NCBI GenBank assembly: GCA_964398945.1
Contig: CAYNOT010000016.1
Span: 62,001-126,000 of the forward strand
DNA: 64,000 nucleotides
Source: JBGTGG01 sp964398945
GTDB taxonomy: Bacteria; Bacteroidota; Bacteroidia; Cytophagales; Cyclobacteriaceae
Direction: 5' to 3'
Position numbers and translations under genes: made by a program. This document shows, in pieces, positions 26,076-34,709 of the stretch (position 1 is its first letter; each line of letters starts with the position of its first letter). The notes beneath the pieces were generated by a model. The model had not been told where the DNA came from. It did not search any database and was given only the letters and a program-made list of their open reading frames with translations.

Positions 26076-26708
26076 TTGAAGGCATCAATCCGGATACTGC
26101 TGGCTGATCAACAAATCATAACCATTGAAGGTCTTCGTGGAATCCTTTCCCGTGAGGAAGATATGCTCATTCTGGACCATGCACTTACCAAAAATAAGCT
26201 CTGGGAAAAACTCGAAACCCACAATCCTGATGTTCTTATTTCTGATTTCAACACGATCGAATTCCTTACTTTGGAGGATTTGAAGCGGATTTCCACTTCT
26301 TTTAAAACAACTCAGGTTTTATTGATTACCTCAGAAGTAGACCGCGATAATCTCAATAAGGCGAAAGAATTAGGCGTAAAAGGCTTTATTACCAAGAAAT
26401 GTAGCCTCGATGAAATTTTATTGGCAACCCGCACGGTGGCGAACGGTCAACGCTTCATTTGCCCTTCTATCCTTGATATCCTTTTTAATGAGCCCGAATC
26501 TTCCCAGGATGACGATATCAACCTGACGCCAAGGGAAATTGAGATTTTAAAGCTTATTGCGCTTGGCAAATCCACAATTTCTATTGCAAGCGATCTGTTT
26601 GTTAGCCCGCACACGGTGCAAACCCACCGAAAGAACATTATCAAAAAGCTCCAGATCAAGTCCCCAACGCAGTTTGTGATCCACGCCATGGATCGTGGCC
26701 TGATCTAA
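26076..26708 (+). CDS. NarL/LuxR-family response regulator
   Basis: 210 residues. Receiver domain (about 1-125): IRILLADQQIITIEGLRGIL, likely phospho-acceptor Asp in VLISDFNTIEF, and the Thr and Lys regions VLLITSEV and GFITKKCSLDE. LuxR-type HTH (about 148-210): LTPREIEILKLIALGKSTIS and VSPHTVQTHRKNIIKKL. The only possible start is TTG at 26076; a stop codon lies two codons upstream and no ATG or GTG occurs before the conserved IRILLADQQ. No kinase gene is adjacent. An operator-like palindrome at 25984-26002 suggests control together with the heme operon. A terminator follows at 26812. Confidence 0.88.
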   Translation: MKASIRILLADQQIITIEGLRGILSREEDMLILDHALTKNKLWEKLETHNPDVLISDFNTIEFLTLEDLKRISTSFKTTQVLLITSEVDRDNLNKAKELGVKGFITKKCSLDEILLATRTVANGQRFICPSILDILFNEPESSQDDDINLTPREIEILKLIALGKSTISIASDLFVSPHTVQTHRKNIIKKLQIKSPTQFVIHAMDRGLI

Positions 26709-26778
26709 ATTCTTATCTGGCCGTCCCTTAAAAAAAACCGTTAGCGATATAGATAGTAAAAGAAATCAACTGAGGGTT

Positions 26779-26833
26779 TGGAGCCTGCAAGAAAAGTAAT
26801 CTTTAGGCTCCATACCTTGCAAAGGTATTTTTT
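26779..26833 (+). terminator. Terminator region after the response-regulator gene
   Basis: Two hairpins: TGGAGCCT/AGGCTCCA (26779-26786 / 26805-26812), then ATACCTT-GCA-AAGGTAT (26812-26828) followed by five more T. The second is the likely Rho-independent terminator. Confidence 0.7.
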
Positions 26834-27214
26834 AACCTTATCAGGATGGGGGCATCACCGTTGCGCGGCAACAACGTTCATCACCGGATTTAAAATGTGC
26901 GCCTACGTGCTGGCCCTATCGCACATTATTGCCACCCTTGAACAAACAGTAAAGAAGGAAGTGCATGGTTTTTGGCTATTGCATTCGCTTCTCCTTGTAC
27001 TTCGTTTATTCTACTAAAAAACATTTTTCTTTGAAAAGGTCTTTTTTGGGCTTTGGTGTTGCTGGTTTTTCTACAAACACTTTCGTACCTCCGGGACGGG
27101 GATGTGCATTTGTTTTAGGGATTGAATTGGGTTTTTAAGTGACGACTATTTATTTTAAAATTAAGAGTTACTATATACCCGCTAGAGGGTAGATAAATTA
27201 CCTGATATAGGTGA
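26834..27214. other. Intergenic region without a recognisable gene
   Basis: About 380 bp between the terminator and the heme-operon promoter. One 79-codon frame crosses it (26778-27017), but its composition is unlike a protein and it runs through the terminator, so I do not call it a gene. Nothing else is evident. Confidence 0.55.
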
Positions 27215-27245
27215 TTGCCAGCTGAAACCGCAACATCTACTTTTG
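27215..27245 (+). promoter_or_regulatory. Promoter of the heme-uptake operon
   Basis: TTG (27215-27217), 20-bp spacer, TACTTTTG (27238-27245), matching TTG-N20-TAnnTTTG. Transcription would start near 27251, inside the palindrome at 27245-27263 and only about 16 nt before the ATG. Confidence 0.8.
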
Positions 27246-27263
27246 TTTAGAATTAATCTAAAT
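27245..27263. promoter_or_regulatory. Iron-box-like operator of the heme operon
   Basis: GTTTAGA-ATTAA-TCTAAAT: a perfect 6-5-6 inverted repeat TTTAGA/TCTAAA directly downstream of the -7 element. Position and gene content suggest a Fur- or DtxR-type iron repressor; which one cannot be told from the sequence. Confidence 0.65.
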
Positions 27264-27266
27264 AGA

Positions 27267-28100
27267 ATGTTCAAATTTATTTCGGCACTGGGTTTCTTTT
27301 TGGCCTCCATTGGCTGTTTTGCCCAAATGCGAATCATTACAGCAGGTAGCGCCATGACAGAAACAGTATGTGCCCTGGGCGATTGTGATAAGATTGTTGC
27401 CGCTGATAAAACCAGCTTATTTCCTGCTTCCATCCAAAACCTTCCTTCCATCGGTTATCGCGGGGGGATCAGTGCCGAAGGGATTATCAATCTAAAACCT
27501 ACCCTGATAATTGCTGAAAAGGATTATGTAAAAGATGAAGTCTTGCGCCAGTTGGAGTCAACAGGTATTCAACTATTGATTATTGATCGGGAATATACGG
27601 TGGAGGATACGAAAAAATTCATCCGTCAAATTGCGACTAAACTGAACAGGCAAAAAGAAGGCGAGGCTGTCATTTCAAAAATAGAAACCGACATCAAAGA
27701 AGCGAAGGAGTTGGTTTCAAAAGCCGGTAAACATCCTTCTGTATTGTGTATTTATAACAGGGGCACTGCCACTGTGAGCGTTGCCGGTGAAGGCACCTTT
27801 GGCGATATCATAAAATACGCAGGCGCTGTTCCGGCAGCTGCTGCTATAAAGGGTTTCAAACCACTCAATACCGAAGCGCTTATCGCTTCCAATCCGGATT
27901 ACATTGTATTGGCATCCTCAGGATATGAAAGCATTGGTGGAATGGACGGTGTATTAAAAATACCCGGCATCGCCCAGACTACTGCCGGAAAGAAAAAACA
28001 AATTATTTCTATAGAGAGCATGGTGCTGACCAACTTCGGGCCCCGGTTGGGCACTGCTATCAAAGAACTTGTCACGTCAATTTATCCCGAGGTTAAATGA
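27267..28100 (+). CDS. hmuT: Heme ABC transporter, substrate-binding protein
   Basis: 277 residues from ATG 27267; an in-frame TTG at 27243 lies in the promoter. Signal peptide MFKFISALGFFLASIGCFAQ. Class III periplasmic binding protein fold: RIITAGSAMTETVCALGDCD, VAADKTSLFPASIQNLPSIG, YRGGISAEGIINLKPTLIIA and the central helix VEDTKKFIRQIATKLNRQKE. The motif IGYRGGISAEGI is typical of HmuT/PhuT heme carriers, where a Tyr binds heme. It delivers heme in the periplasm to the HmuUV permease. Its stop overlaps hmuU by 4 bp. Confidence 0.92.
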   Translation: MFKFISALGFFLASIGCFAQMRIITAGSAMTETVCALGDCDKIVAADKTSLFPASIQNLPSIGYRGGISAEGIINLKPTLIIAEKDYVKDEVLRQLESTGIQLLIIDREYTVEDTKKFIRQIATKLNRQKEGEAVISKIETDIKEAKELVSKAGKHPSVLCIYNRGTATVSVAGEGTFGDIIKYAGAVPAAAAIKGFKPLNTEALIASNPDYIVLASSGYESIGGMDGVLKIPGIAQTTAGKKKQIISIESMVLTNFGPRLGTAIKELVTSIYPEVK

Positions 28101-29167
28101 TGCGCGTGTCACTTACTATTCCTAAAAGTACAACCTCTGCTATTCTCATAAGTTTATCAGTGCTATTGGTAGTGGTGGCATTGTTTGCGCTCACCATTGG
28201 TGCTGTTACCATTCCTTTTGGGGATGTTTCTGTTATCGTGTTGCGAAAGTTGGGTTTCCTTTCAGGTGCGGAAGTGGATGGCATTCACGAGGTGGTGATC
28301 AACGCGATTCGTATTCCAAGGATATTGATGACGATGTTGGTGGGTGGGGCATTAGGGATTAGTGGTGCTGCATTACAAGGTTTGTTTAGAAACCCATTGG
28401 TAGAGCCCGGGTTGATTGGTGTTTCAGGAGGATCTGCTGCTGCTGTGGTTTTAGTGATTGTATTCGGGGCAACGTTCATGTTGCCAACAGAAGGATGGAT
28501 TCACGATTCTGTATTATCATTATCTTCTTTCATTGGTGGGATTATTATCACCATCATCGTGCTTCGGTTAAGCACACTGCGCGGAAAAACCAGTATCAGT
28601 GCAATGATATTGGTGGGTGTGGCATTAAATGCGTTTGCAGGTGCACTCATTGGTTTATCAATTTTTTATGCCGATGAAAATCAATTACGAACGTTTACTT
28701 TTTGGACATTGGGTGATTTAGGTGGCGCAACCAACCAAAAGTTATTGATTGCAGCACCCATATTGATCCTGTCCTCAATTGTGCTTTCATCTTTTTCCCG
28801 AAACCTTAATGCAATTGCGATGGGCGAAGCGGAAGCGTATCACCTTGGTGTGAATGTAGAGTTCACCAAAAAAATGATCATTATCTTTTCGGCCCTGGCT
28901 GTTGGGATAAGTGTTTCCCTTGCCGGAATGATCGGGTTTGTTGGGTTGATCATCCCGCATTTGATCCGGGTTTTGTTTCAAAGCGACAACAAAATTGTAT
29001 TGCCCGCATCTTTTTTAGGCGGTGCAATTTTATTGTTGGTTGCCGATATTATTGCCCGCACCATTGTGCAACCTGCAGAGCTTCCAATCGGAATCGTAAC
29101 AGCATTGTTGGGGGCTCCATTTTTTATCATGCTTTTGGTCCAGGCTAAAAATAAAAATTCAATCTGA
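28097..29167 (+). CDS. hmuU: Heme ABC transporter, permease
   Basis: 356 residues of the FecCD family with about ten membrane helices. Family motifs: RIPRILMTMLVGGALGISGA, ALQGLFRNPLVEPGLIGVSG, TFWTLGDLGGATNQKLLIAA and the coupling segment IGFVGLIIPHLIRVLFQSDN. It forms the inner-membrane channel for heme. The start could be either of two adjacent ATGs (28097 or 28100). It overlaps hmuV by one base (TGATG). Confidence 0.93.
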   Translation: MMRVSLTIPKSTTSAILISLSVLLVVVALFALTIGAVTIPFGDVSVIVLRKLGFLSGAEVDGIHEVVINAIRIPRILMTMLVGGALGISGAALQGLFRNPLVEPGLIGVSGGSAAAVVLVIVFGATFMLPTEGWIHDSVLSLSSFIGGIIITIIVLRLSTLRGKTSISAMILVGVALNAFAGALIGLSIFYADENQLRTFTFWTLGDLGGATNQKLLIAAPILILSSIVLSSFSRNLNAIAMGEAEAYHLGVNVEFTKKMIIIFSALAVGISVSLAGMIGFVGLIIPHLIRVLFQSDNKIVLPASFLGGAILLLVADIIARTIVQPAELPIGIVTALLGAPFFIMLLVQAKNKNSI

Positions 29168-29988
29168 TGTATAGTTGTACAAACCTTTCCTTTGATGCCG
29201 GTAAAAATCCAATCCTCAAGGATGTAAATTTTTCGATTGCCCCCGGGGAATTTGCTGCACTCGTTGGTCCAAATGGGGCCGGTAAAAGTACGTTGCTAAA
29301 GGCATTGGCCAACGAAAACAAATCATACAAAGGGGAAGTCAACATCAATGGACAACCCATCATTAAGTATTCAGTGCGTGAACTTTCGAAGCAACGGGCT
29401 GTACTTTCACAAAACAATTCCATACAGTTCGGGTTCAGTGTTGAACAAATTGTTGGCTTAGGCCGGTATGCTTCGGAGCTTACAAAAAAAGAAGATCAAC
29501 ATATTATTGATGAAGTAATTTCCCTTACGGGGATAGAATCCTTTTGGACACGCCAGTATGCAACACTTTCAGGTGGCGAACAACAACGTGTTCAGCTAAC
29601 ACGGGTGTTGGTGCAGGTTTGGGAAGAGTCTTTGTACCCACGCTACATTTTGTTGGATGAGCCTACCGCTAGTTTGGACATTTCCCAACAGCAACAAATT
29701 TTCAGGTTGGCAAAGAATGCCTGCAAAAGAAATATAGGTGTAATGGCGATCATCCACGATTTGAACCAGGCCGTTCAATTTTCGGATACCTTATATTTTT
29801 TGAAGAACGGGGAAATCATTTCACATGGCGACAGCAAAACAGTTTTCAACAAAATGAACATTGAAAAGACGTTTGGTTGCCGTGTCAACTTTTACCATGA
29901 TGAATGCACTGATTGTCCTTTTATTATCCCGCAGGGAATGGACGATACTTTTGAAAGAATTCAACGAAACAAATTAGTAATCAATTAA
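29167..29988 (+). CDS. hmuV: Heme ABC transporter, ATP-binding protein
   Basis: 273 residues. Walker A GPNGAGKST, Q-loop SVRELSKQRAVLSQNN, signature LSGGEQQRVQLTRVL, Walker B YILLDEPTASLD and the switch His in AIIHDLNQAVQFSD. The C-terminal VNFYHDECTDCPFIIPQGM is a small extension with two Cys. It energises heme import with HmuU. Thirteen bases separate it from the next gene. Confidence 0.94.
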   Translation: MYSCTNLSFDAGKNPILKDVNFSIAPGEFAALVGPNGAGKSTLLKALANENKSYKGEVNINGQPIIKYSVRELSKQRAVLSQNNSIQFGFSVEQIVGLGRYASELTKKEDQHIIDEVISLTGIESFWTRQYATLSGGEQQRVQLTRVLVQVWEESLYPRYILLDEPTASLDISQQQQIFRLAKNACKRNIGVMAIIHDLNQAVQFSDTLYFLKNGEIISHGDSKTVFNKMNIEKTFGCRVNFYHDECTDCPFIIPQGMDDTFERIQRNKLVIN

Positions 29989-30001
29989 AATCACGGAATA
30001 G

Positions 30002-31060
30002 ATGGATACACTATTGGAACCAAAAAACACAGCACTTGCCAACGCATGGAACGCCCTTATAAAAGACAAACCAATGCGCATTCGCGATGCTGCAAAAGCA
30101 TTGAATGTAAGCGAAGCTGAATTACTGGAAACGAAAGTTGGGGATGGTGCAACACGCTTGTCCGGTTCGTGGCCAGAATTATTGACTGGTTTTAAGACCC
30201 TGGGCCGTGTAATGTCATTGACACGAAATGATTCATGTGTATTGGAGCATAAAGGCCCGTTTCAAAAAATTGATATCATGGGCAGTGGCCCCCACGCGAT
30301 GGCTACAGTTATCGGCCCGATTGAAAGCCGTGTGTTTTTTGGTGCATGGCATGCTGCCTACGCGGTGACGGATGCCGGCAATGACCGTGTCCTAAAGAGC
30401 ATTCAGATTTTCGATAAAGCAGGTGAGGCGGTTTTAAAAGTATACTTGCAGGAAGGAAGTAACGAGGAAGCCTATACCAAATTGGTTGAAGGCTTCACTG
30501 CACCAACCGATTTAGTTGTTGAATTCACACCGTATCCAAAAGAAGAACTAAGCGGACCGAAAGATGTTGAAGCGTTCTTGCAAGACTGGAGAAGCATGAA
30601 AGATACACATGACTTTTTTGGGATGATCCGCAAGCACCAGGTAGACCGTTTTGATGCATTGAAAATTGCAGAAGGAAAATTCACGTATAAAATCCAACTC
30701 AACGCTACGGAGCAATTATTAAACGTTGCTTCGGAAACAAAACTTCCGATCATGATTTTTGCCGGAAGCAAAGGCAATATTCAAATCCACCAGGGGAAAG
30801 TAAAAACCATTCGCTTGATGGAAAGGGGAGAGGATGTTTGGTTGAATGTATTGGACCCTGATTTCAATATGCACTTGAAGCAGAATGATGTAGCAACTGC
30901 CTGGGTAGTGGTAAAACCAACAGAAGATGGCCCGGTTACATCAATCGAATTATTCGATAATGAAAACAGGATGATTGCGCAGTTTTTTGGATTGCGCAAG
31001 CCGGGCATACCGCAACGTGAGGCATGGGAGAAATTGGTGGAAGGTTTGCCAAGAATATGA
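30002..31060 (+). CDS. hmuS: Heme-degrading or heme-chaperone protein (HemS/HmuS family)
   Basis: 352 residues made of two related halves, as in HemS/HmuS/ShuS. The first half has MRIRDAAKALNVSEAELLET, GRVMSLTRNDSCVLEHKGPF and FFGAWHAAYAVTD; the second has FDALKIAEGKFTYKIQLNAT and VWLNVLDPDFNMHLKQNDVA, with AWVVVKPTEDGPVTSIELFD. It receives imported heme in the cytoplasm and stores, delivers or breaks it to release iron. Its stop overlaps the start of the receptor gene (ATGATG), so the two are translationally coupled. Confidence 0.9.
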   Translation: MDTLLEPKNTALANAWNALIKDKPMRIRDAAKALNVSEAELLETKVGDGATRLSGSWPELLTGFKTLGRVMSLTRNDSCVLEHKGPFQKIDIMGSGPHAMATVIGPIESRVFFGAWHAAYAVTDAGNDRVLKSIQIFDKAGEAVLKVYLQEGSNEEAYTKLVEGFTAPTDLVVEFTPYPKEELSGPKDVEAFLQDWRSMKDTHDFFGMIRKHQVDRFDALKIAEGKFTYKIQLNATEQLLNVASETKLPIMIFAGSKGNIQIHQGKVKTIRLMERGEDVWLNVLDPDFNMHLKQNDVATAWVVVKPTEDGPVTSIELFDNENRMIAQFFGLRKPGIPQREAWEKLVEGLPRI

Positions 31061-33066
31061 TGCGAAACTTTTTGCTGCTGGTTTTTAGCAGTCTTTCTGT
31101 AGTTGCTTTTACACAAGATTCATTGGAGAACAAATGGCTCAATGAAGTGGTGGTAACGGGCCAATATGAACCACAGTCGGCATATAAGTCTGTGTACCAG
31201 GTGCGCACCATTACAAACGATGTGATTCAGGCGAAAGCGGCAGCTTCGATACAAGACGTATTGAATACACAATTGAATTTCAGGTTTTCGCAAGATGCAG
31301 CACTGGGTGTATCAACCGTTACCATGAATGGATTGCCGGGACAAAATGTAAAAGTGTTGATTGATGGCATTCCGGTAATCGGCAGACAAAGCACCAGCAA
31401 TGCGACTGACCTCAATCAAATCAATGTCAACACCATTGAACGGATTGAAATTATTGAAGGGCCCATGTCGGTGATGTATGGTGCAGATGCGTTGGCGGGT
31501 GTGATCAATATTATTACCAAGAAAGCGGCAGCTGAGAAACTTTCGTTGAATTTAAAAATACAGGAGGAAACCGTAGGGGATGAGTACGGAATAGAGGAAG
31601 GTGTGCATAACCAAAATATTTCGTTCCGTTATAATTGGAAAAAATTCTACGCGGGAATTGATGCAGGCCATAATTATTTTGGTGGATGGCAAGGTGATTC
31701 TGTGGGACGGGCCAAACAATGGAACCCCAAGACACAGTGGTTGGGTGCGGGGCTGTTCGGGTACAAAACGGATGGGATTGATATCTACTACCGTCTGGAT
31801 GCGTTGGATGAAACCATTATTCGGTATGGGGATTTTAGGAACGGTTTGGCTTTCGATCAGCGGTACCTTTCAAAACGGTTTATCAATCAGGTACAGGGAA
31901 ATATTCGATTGTCCGAACACTCAAGTTTTAACGGTGCCATTTCATACACGAACTATGAGCGCAGGACACAGAGTGTGAATGTAGATGAAAATACAGGAAG
32001 GGAGACACTTTCGTTGGGCGGTAGCCAGCAAGACCGAACCCCGTATTCTGGCCTGACGGTGCGCGGTACTTTTCAAATTAAGCTTGGGACTAAACTAACT
32101 ATTCAACCAGGCTATGATGTCAATGTTGAATCTGGTTCTGGTGGCCGTTTGAAAGAAGGCACGCATACGCTTTCTGATTATGCGGGTTTTTTTTCGTTGG
32201 AGTACAAACCGATAGAAAAAATCAGTATCCGTCCGGGTGTTCGGTTTGTAAAGAATTCGCAATACGATGCACCTCCGGTTATCCCCTCCTTGAATACAAA
32301 GTTCAACATTACCAATGACCTTGATTTCCGATTGTCTTATGGAAGAGGCTTCCGTGCGCCTTCTTTACGTGAACTGTATTTCGATTTTTTTGATGCCAGC
32401 CATTCCATTTCCGGGAACCCGGATTTAGAAGCGGAGTTGTCGAATAGTTTTAACGGTACGTTTACGTGGAGGACAATGAGCAAGAACCGCATGTATTGGA
32501 CAAACAGTTTTGGCGGATTTTATAATTCAATTGACAATATGATCACCACAGGGTTTTTGCCCGGAAACCAGGTCATAACCACTTATATTAATGTCGATAA
32601 GTTTAAAAGTACAGGGGTGACGTACACTTCTTCGTTCCTTATTGGCGGATTGGATTTTTCTACAGGATTTTCATACACAGGTCGCTATAACAATTTTAAT
32701 GAAGCTGATGACGAACTCCCGGAATTTGTGTGGTCGCCTGAAGCAAACGCAAACATTACTTACAATTTTTCAAAGCCCGGCATAACGGTAAATGCTTTTT
32801 ACAAATTTACAGGCAAGCTCAATCGTTATGATATTGCAAGCGGGGAAGTAAAGCTGGGAACCATAGACTCTTTTAGCTGGCTCGACATGAGTATTCAAAA
32901 AACATTCTTTAACCAACTGGATGTTGCCCTTGGTGCACGGAATATTGGCAATGTTACCAGTGTTACAAACTCTTCAACAGGTACTGCACATACTGCAGGC
33001 GGAAGCGCTTCCGTTTCGTATGGCCGTTCTTATTTTTTAACCTTAAACTATCGTTTTACAAAATAA
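31057..33066 (+). CDS. hmuR: TonB-dependent heme receptor
   Basis: 669 residues from the ATG at 31057 (31060 is equally possible; a GTG or ATG upstream at 31024 is inside hmuS). Signal peptide MMRNFLLLVFSSLSVVAFTQ. TonB-box-like NEVVVTG, plug with IQDVLNTQLNFRFSQDA and IERIEIIEGPMSVMYGADAL, then a 22-strand barrel ending SYFLTLNYRFTK. The barrel motif GRGFRAPSLRELYFDFFDAS, followed by NPDLEAE, is the FRAP/NPDL signature of heme and hemoprotein receptors. It imports heme across the outer membrane. Confidence 0.92.
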   Translation: MMRNFLLLVFSSLSVVAFTQDSLENKWLNEVVVTGQYEPQSAYKSVYQVRTITNDVIQAKAAASIQDVLNTQLNFRFSQDAALGVSTVTMNGLPGQNVKVLIDGIPVIGRQSTSNATDLNQINVNTIERIEIIEGPMSVMYGADALAGVINIITKKAAAEKLSLNLKIQEETVGDEYGIEEGVHNQNISFRYNWKKFYAGIDAGHNYFGGWQGDSVGRAKQWNPKTQWLGAGLFGYKTDGIDIYYRLDALDETIIRYGDFRNGLAFDQRYLSKRFINQVQGNIRLSEHSSFNGAISYTNYERRTQSVNVDENTGRETLSLGGSQQDRTPYSGLTVRGTFQIKLGTKLTIQPGYDVNVESGSGGRLKEGTHTLSDYAGFFSLEYKPIEKISIRPGVRFVKNSQYDAPPVIPSLNTKFNITNDLDFRLSYGRGFRAPSLRELYFDFFDASHSISGNPDLEAELSNSFNGTFTWRTMSKNRMYWTNSFGGFYNSIDNMITTGFLPGNQVITTYINVDKFKSTGVTYTSSFLIGGLDFSTGFSYTGRYNNFNEADDELPEFVWSPEANANITYNFSKPGITVNAFYKFTGKLNRYDIASGEVKLGTIDSFSWLDMSIQKTFFNQLDVALGARNIGNVTSVTNSSTGTAHTAGGSASVSYGRSYFLTLNYRFTK

Positions 33067-33077
33067 AATCAATAACA

Positions 33078-34463
33078 ATGAAAGTATATAAACATCTGCG
33101 TATAGCGCTTAATTTATTTATCGTATTCTCTCTTTTGGTTGCAGCCGCAGCGTGCAACGATGATCCTCCCTTGCCGGACAATGTTGTTTCTTTTGAAGCT
33201 ACATCACTAGGGATGGAAGATACCGAAACCGATCTGGACGTAAAAATCCGGATTTCCCGTTCACTTAGTCAGAATGCAGTGGTTGTGATAGGACTGGTTG
33301 CTGATGGCATTGCGTACGGAACTGATTTTACAACGGACCCGGCAACAGTGGCCGACAAGATAAGTGTTACCATTCCTTCCGGTAGTACCGAAGCTTCATT
33401 TACAATTTCAAAAGTTGATGGACTTGTATTGGATGGCGATGAAGAAATTCTATTTACAATAGAAGAGGCTCCCGCGGGGCTAGTCATTGGCACTGATAAT
33501 ACAGTAACAGTAACTTTTGCTGAAATCCTTTCGGAAGGTGCAACAATGGAAGTGAATGGTGGTGGTGAAAATTATACCAACAAAGTATTTATCGATTTGA
33601 GTGCGAACCGGCAGAAAGCAGTTAACCGCAACAACTGGCACTTGGGTTTTTACTCCGGTGATGTGTACCGTGTTGCTATAAATTCTTCAACAGCAATGTT
33701 TGCCCGTCCGCTTGATACGAATGACTTGAGTGCAGTTACTGCAGCCGATACGGTAGGGTTTGCCAATGAAATGGTATTGTCTTTTAGTGCAATACCCAAT
33801 ACATCAACAGCATGGATTGATGCACCTTCAGGAGCCCTTAGTGGAACAGCAATTGCAGCTGTTTCCGCAACAGCTTCAGAAAATAAAGTATATATCATTA
33901 AGCCGGAAGAAGGGGATTGGAAGAAGATCCGCGTCTTGCGCACAGCTACAGGGTACACTGTGCAATACGCAAATATTGCTTCAACAACTTTTCAGGAAAC
34001 ATCCATTGAGAAAGATGCTTCCAGCAATTTTCAGTATTTCCATTTCACACAAGGGGAAGTATCTGTTGAACCTGCGAAAGATCGTTGGGACATCGCATGG
34101 ACTTATTTTATAAATACAACAGTATCGGGACCGGGATTGATCCCCTATGGTTTTCAGGATATTGTATTAACCAATATCCATGGCGGGGTAGAAGTAGTAC
34201 AGGTAATGGAAACGGATACTGAAACGTATGAAGGATTTACTGCAACTGGTTTGGCAGGGTTAGCATTAAATGGCACAGATCAACTTACTATTGGTACAAA
34301 CTGGAGAAATGGTGGTGGACCAGGCATATCACCTTCACTCAGAATAGACCGTTTCTATGTAATCAAAGATGCCGCTGGAAATTATTACAAGCTTAAGTTC
34401 ACAGCATTGTACAAAGATGGTGTGCGTGGAAACCCAAGCTTTAAATATGAATTGGTCCAGTAG
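33078..34463 (+). CDS. hmuY: HmuY-family heme-binding lipoprotein with N-terminal Calx-beta domain
   Basis: 461 residues. The signal LFIVFSLLVAAAAC ends in a lipobox Cys near residue 26. Residues about 35-155 look like a Calx-beta/cadherin-like domain (FEATSLGMEDTETDLDVKIR, GTDFTTDPATV, TIPSGSTEASFTI and DGDEEILFTIEEA). From about 160 the HmuY fold follows (YTNKVFIDLSANRQKAVNRN, WHLGFYSGDVYRVAINS, RWDIAWTYFINTT and a C-terminal YKLKFTALYKDG). HmuY proteins take heme from host or other carriers and pass it to the HmuR receptor. Ligand residues cannot be assigned by eye. It is 11 bp after the receptor gene and followed by a terminator. Confidence 0.88.
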   Translation: MKVYKHLRIALNLFIVFSLLVAAAACNDDPPLPDNVVSFEATSLGMEDTETDLDVKIRISRSLSQNAVVVIGLVADGIAYGTDFTTDPATVADKISVTIPSGSTEASFTISKVDGLVLDGDEEILFTIEEAPAGLVIGTDNTVTVTFAEILSEGATMEVNGGGENYTNKVFIDLSANRQKAVNRNNWHLGFYSGDVYRVAINSSTAMFARPLDTNDLSAVTAADTVGFANEMVLSFSAIPNTSTAWIDAPSGALSGTAIAAVSATASENKVYIIKPEEGDWKKIRVLRTATGYTVQYANIASTTFQETSIEKDASSNFQYFHFTQGEVSVEPAKDRWDIAWTYFINTTVSGPGLIPYGFQDIVLTNIHGGVEVVQVMETDTETYEGFTATGLAGLALNGTDQLTIGTNWRNGGGPGISPSLRIDRFYVIKDAAGNYYKLKFTALYKDGVRGNPSFKYELVQ

Positions 34464-34480
34464 GTATAAATGAATATATA

Positions 34481-34520
34481 AAAGAGCAGGCCACGATTTT
34501 TTGTGGCCCGCTCTTTTTTT
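34481..34520 (+). terminator. Terminator of the heme operon
   Basis: Strong stem GAGC-A-GGCCAC / GTGGCC-C-GCTC with loop GATTTTTT, flanked by AAA/TTT and followed by seven T. It lies 17 bp after the hmuY stop. Confidence 0.88.
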
Positions 34521-34550
34521 CATTTTGTCGTTTAGCTGAAAATAACTATT

Positions 34551-34652
34551 CGACCCCAAAGGGGTCGCATGGAAATGTATTGTTTTTTCTATAATCATCC
34601 GACCCTTTCAGGGTCGGTTCTTCTATAAACGTGCTGGTCGAAAGACCAACAC
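34551..34652. repeat. Cluster of three hairpins (REP-like)
   Basis: CGACCCC-AAA-GGGGTCG (34551-34567), CCGACCC-TTTCA-GGGTCGG (34599-34617) and TGGTC-GAAA-GACCA with outer GTG/CAC (34631-34652). The first two have the same CGACCC core. The three-unit layout recalls the cluster at 25072-25158 although the sequences differ. Confidence 0.7.
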
Positions 34653-34709
34653 GGCGAGGGTAGCTCGATTTGAGTTGTCCGCTGATTTCGGACGACTGAC
34701 TTTGGATAA

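Noticed and set aside
26778..27017. 79-codon plus-strand frame after the response-regulator gene
   Set aside because: It runs through both hairpins of the terminator, and its composition does not look like a protein.
26709..27266. Region before the heme operon considered as a cobalamin riboswitch
   Set aside because: The promoter places transcription start about 16 nt before hmuT, so no long leader remains, and no B12-box sequence is seen.
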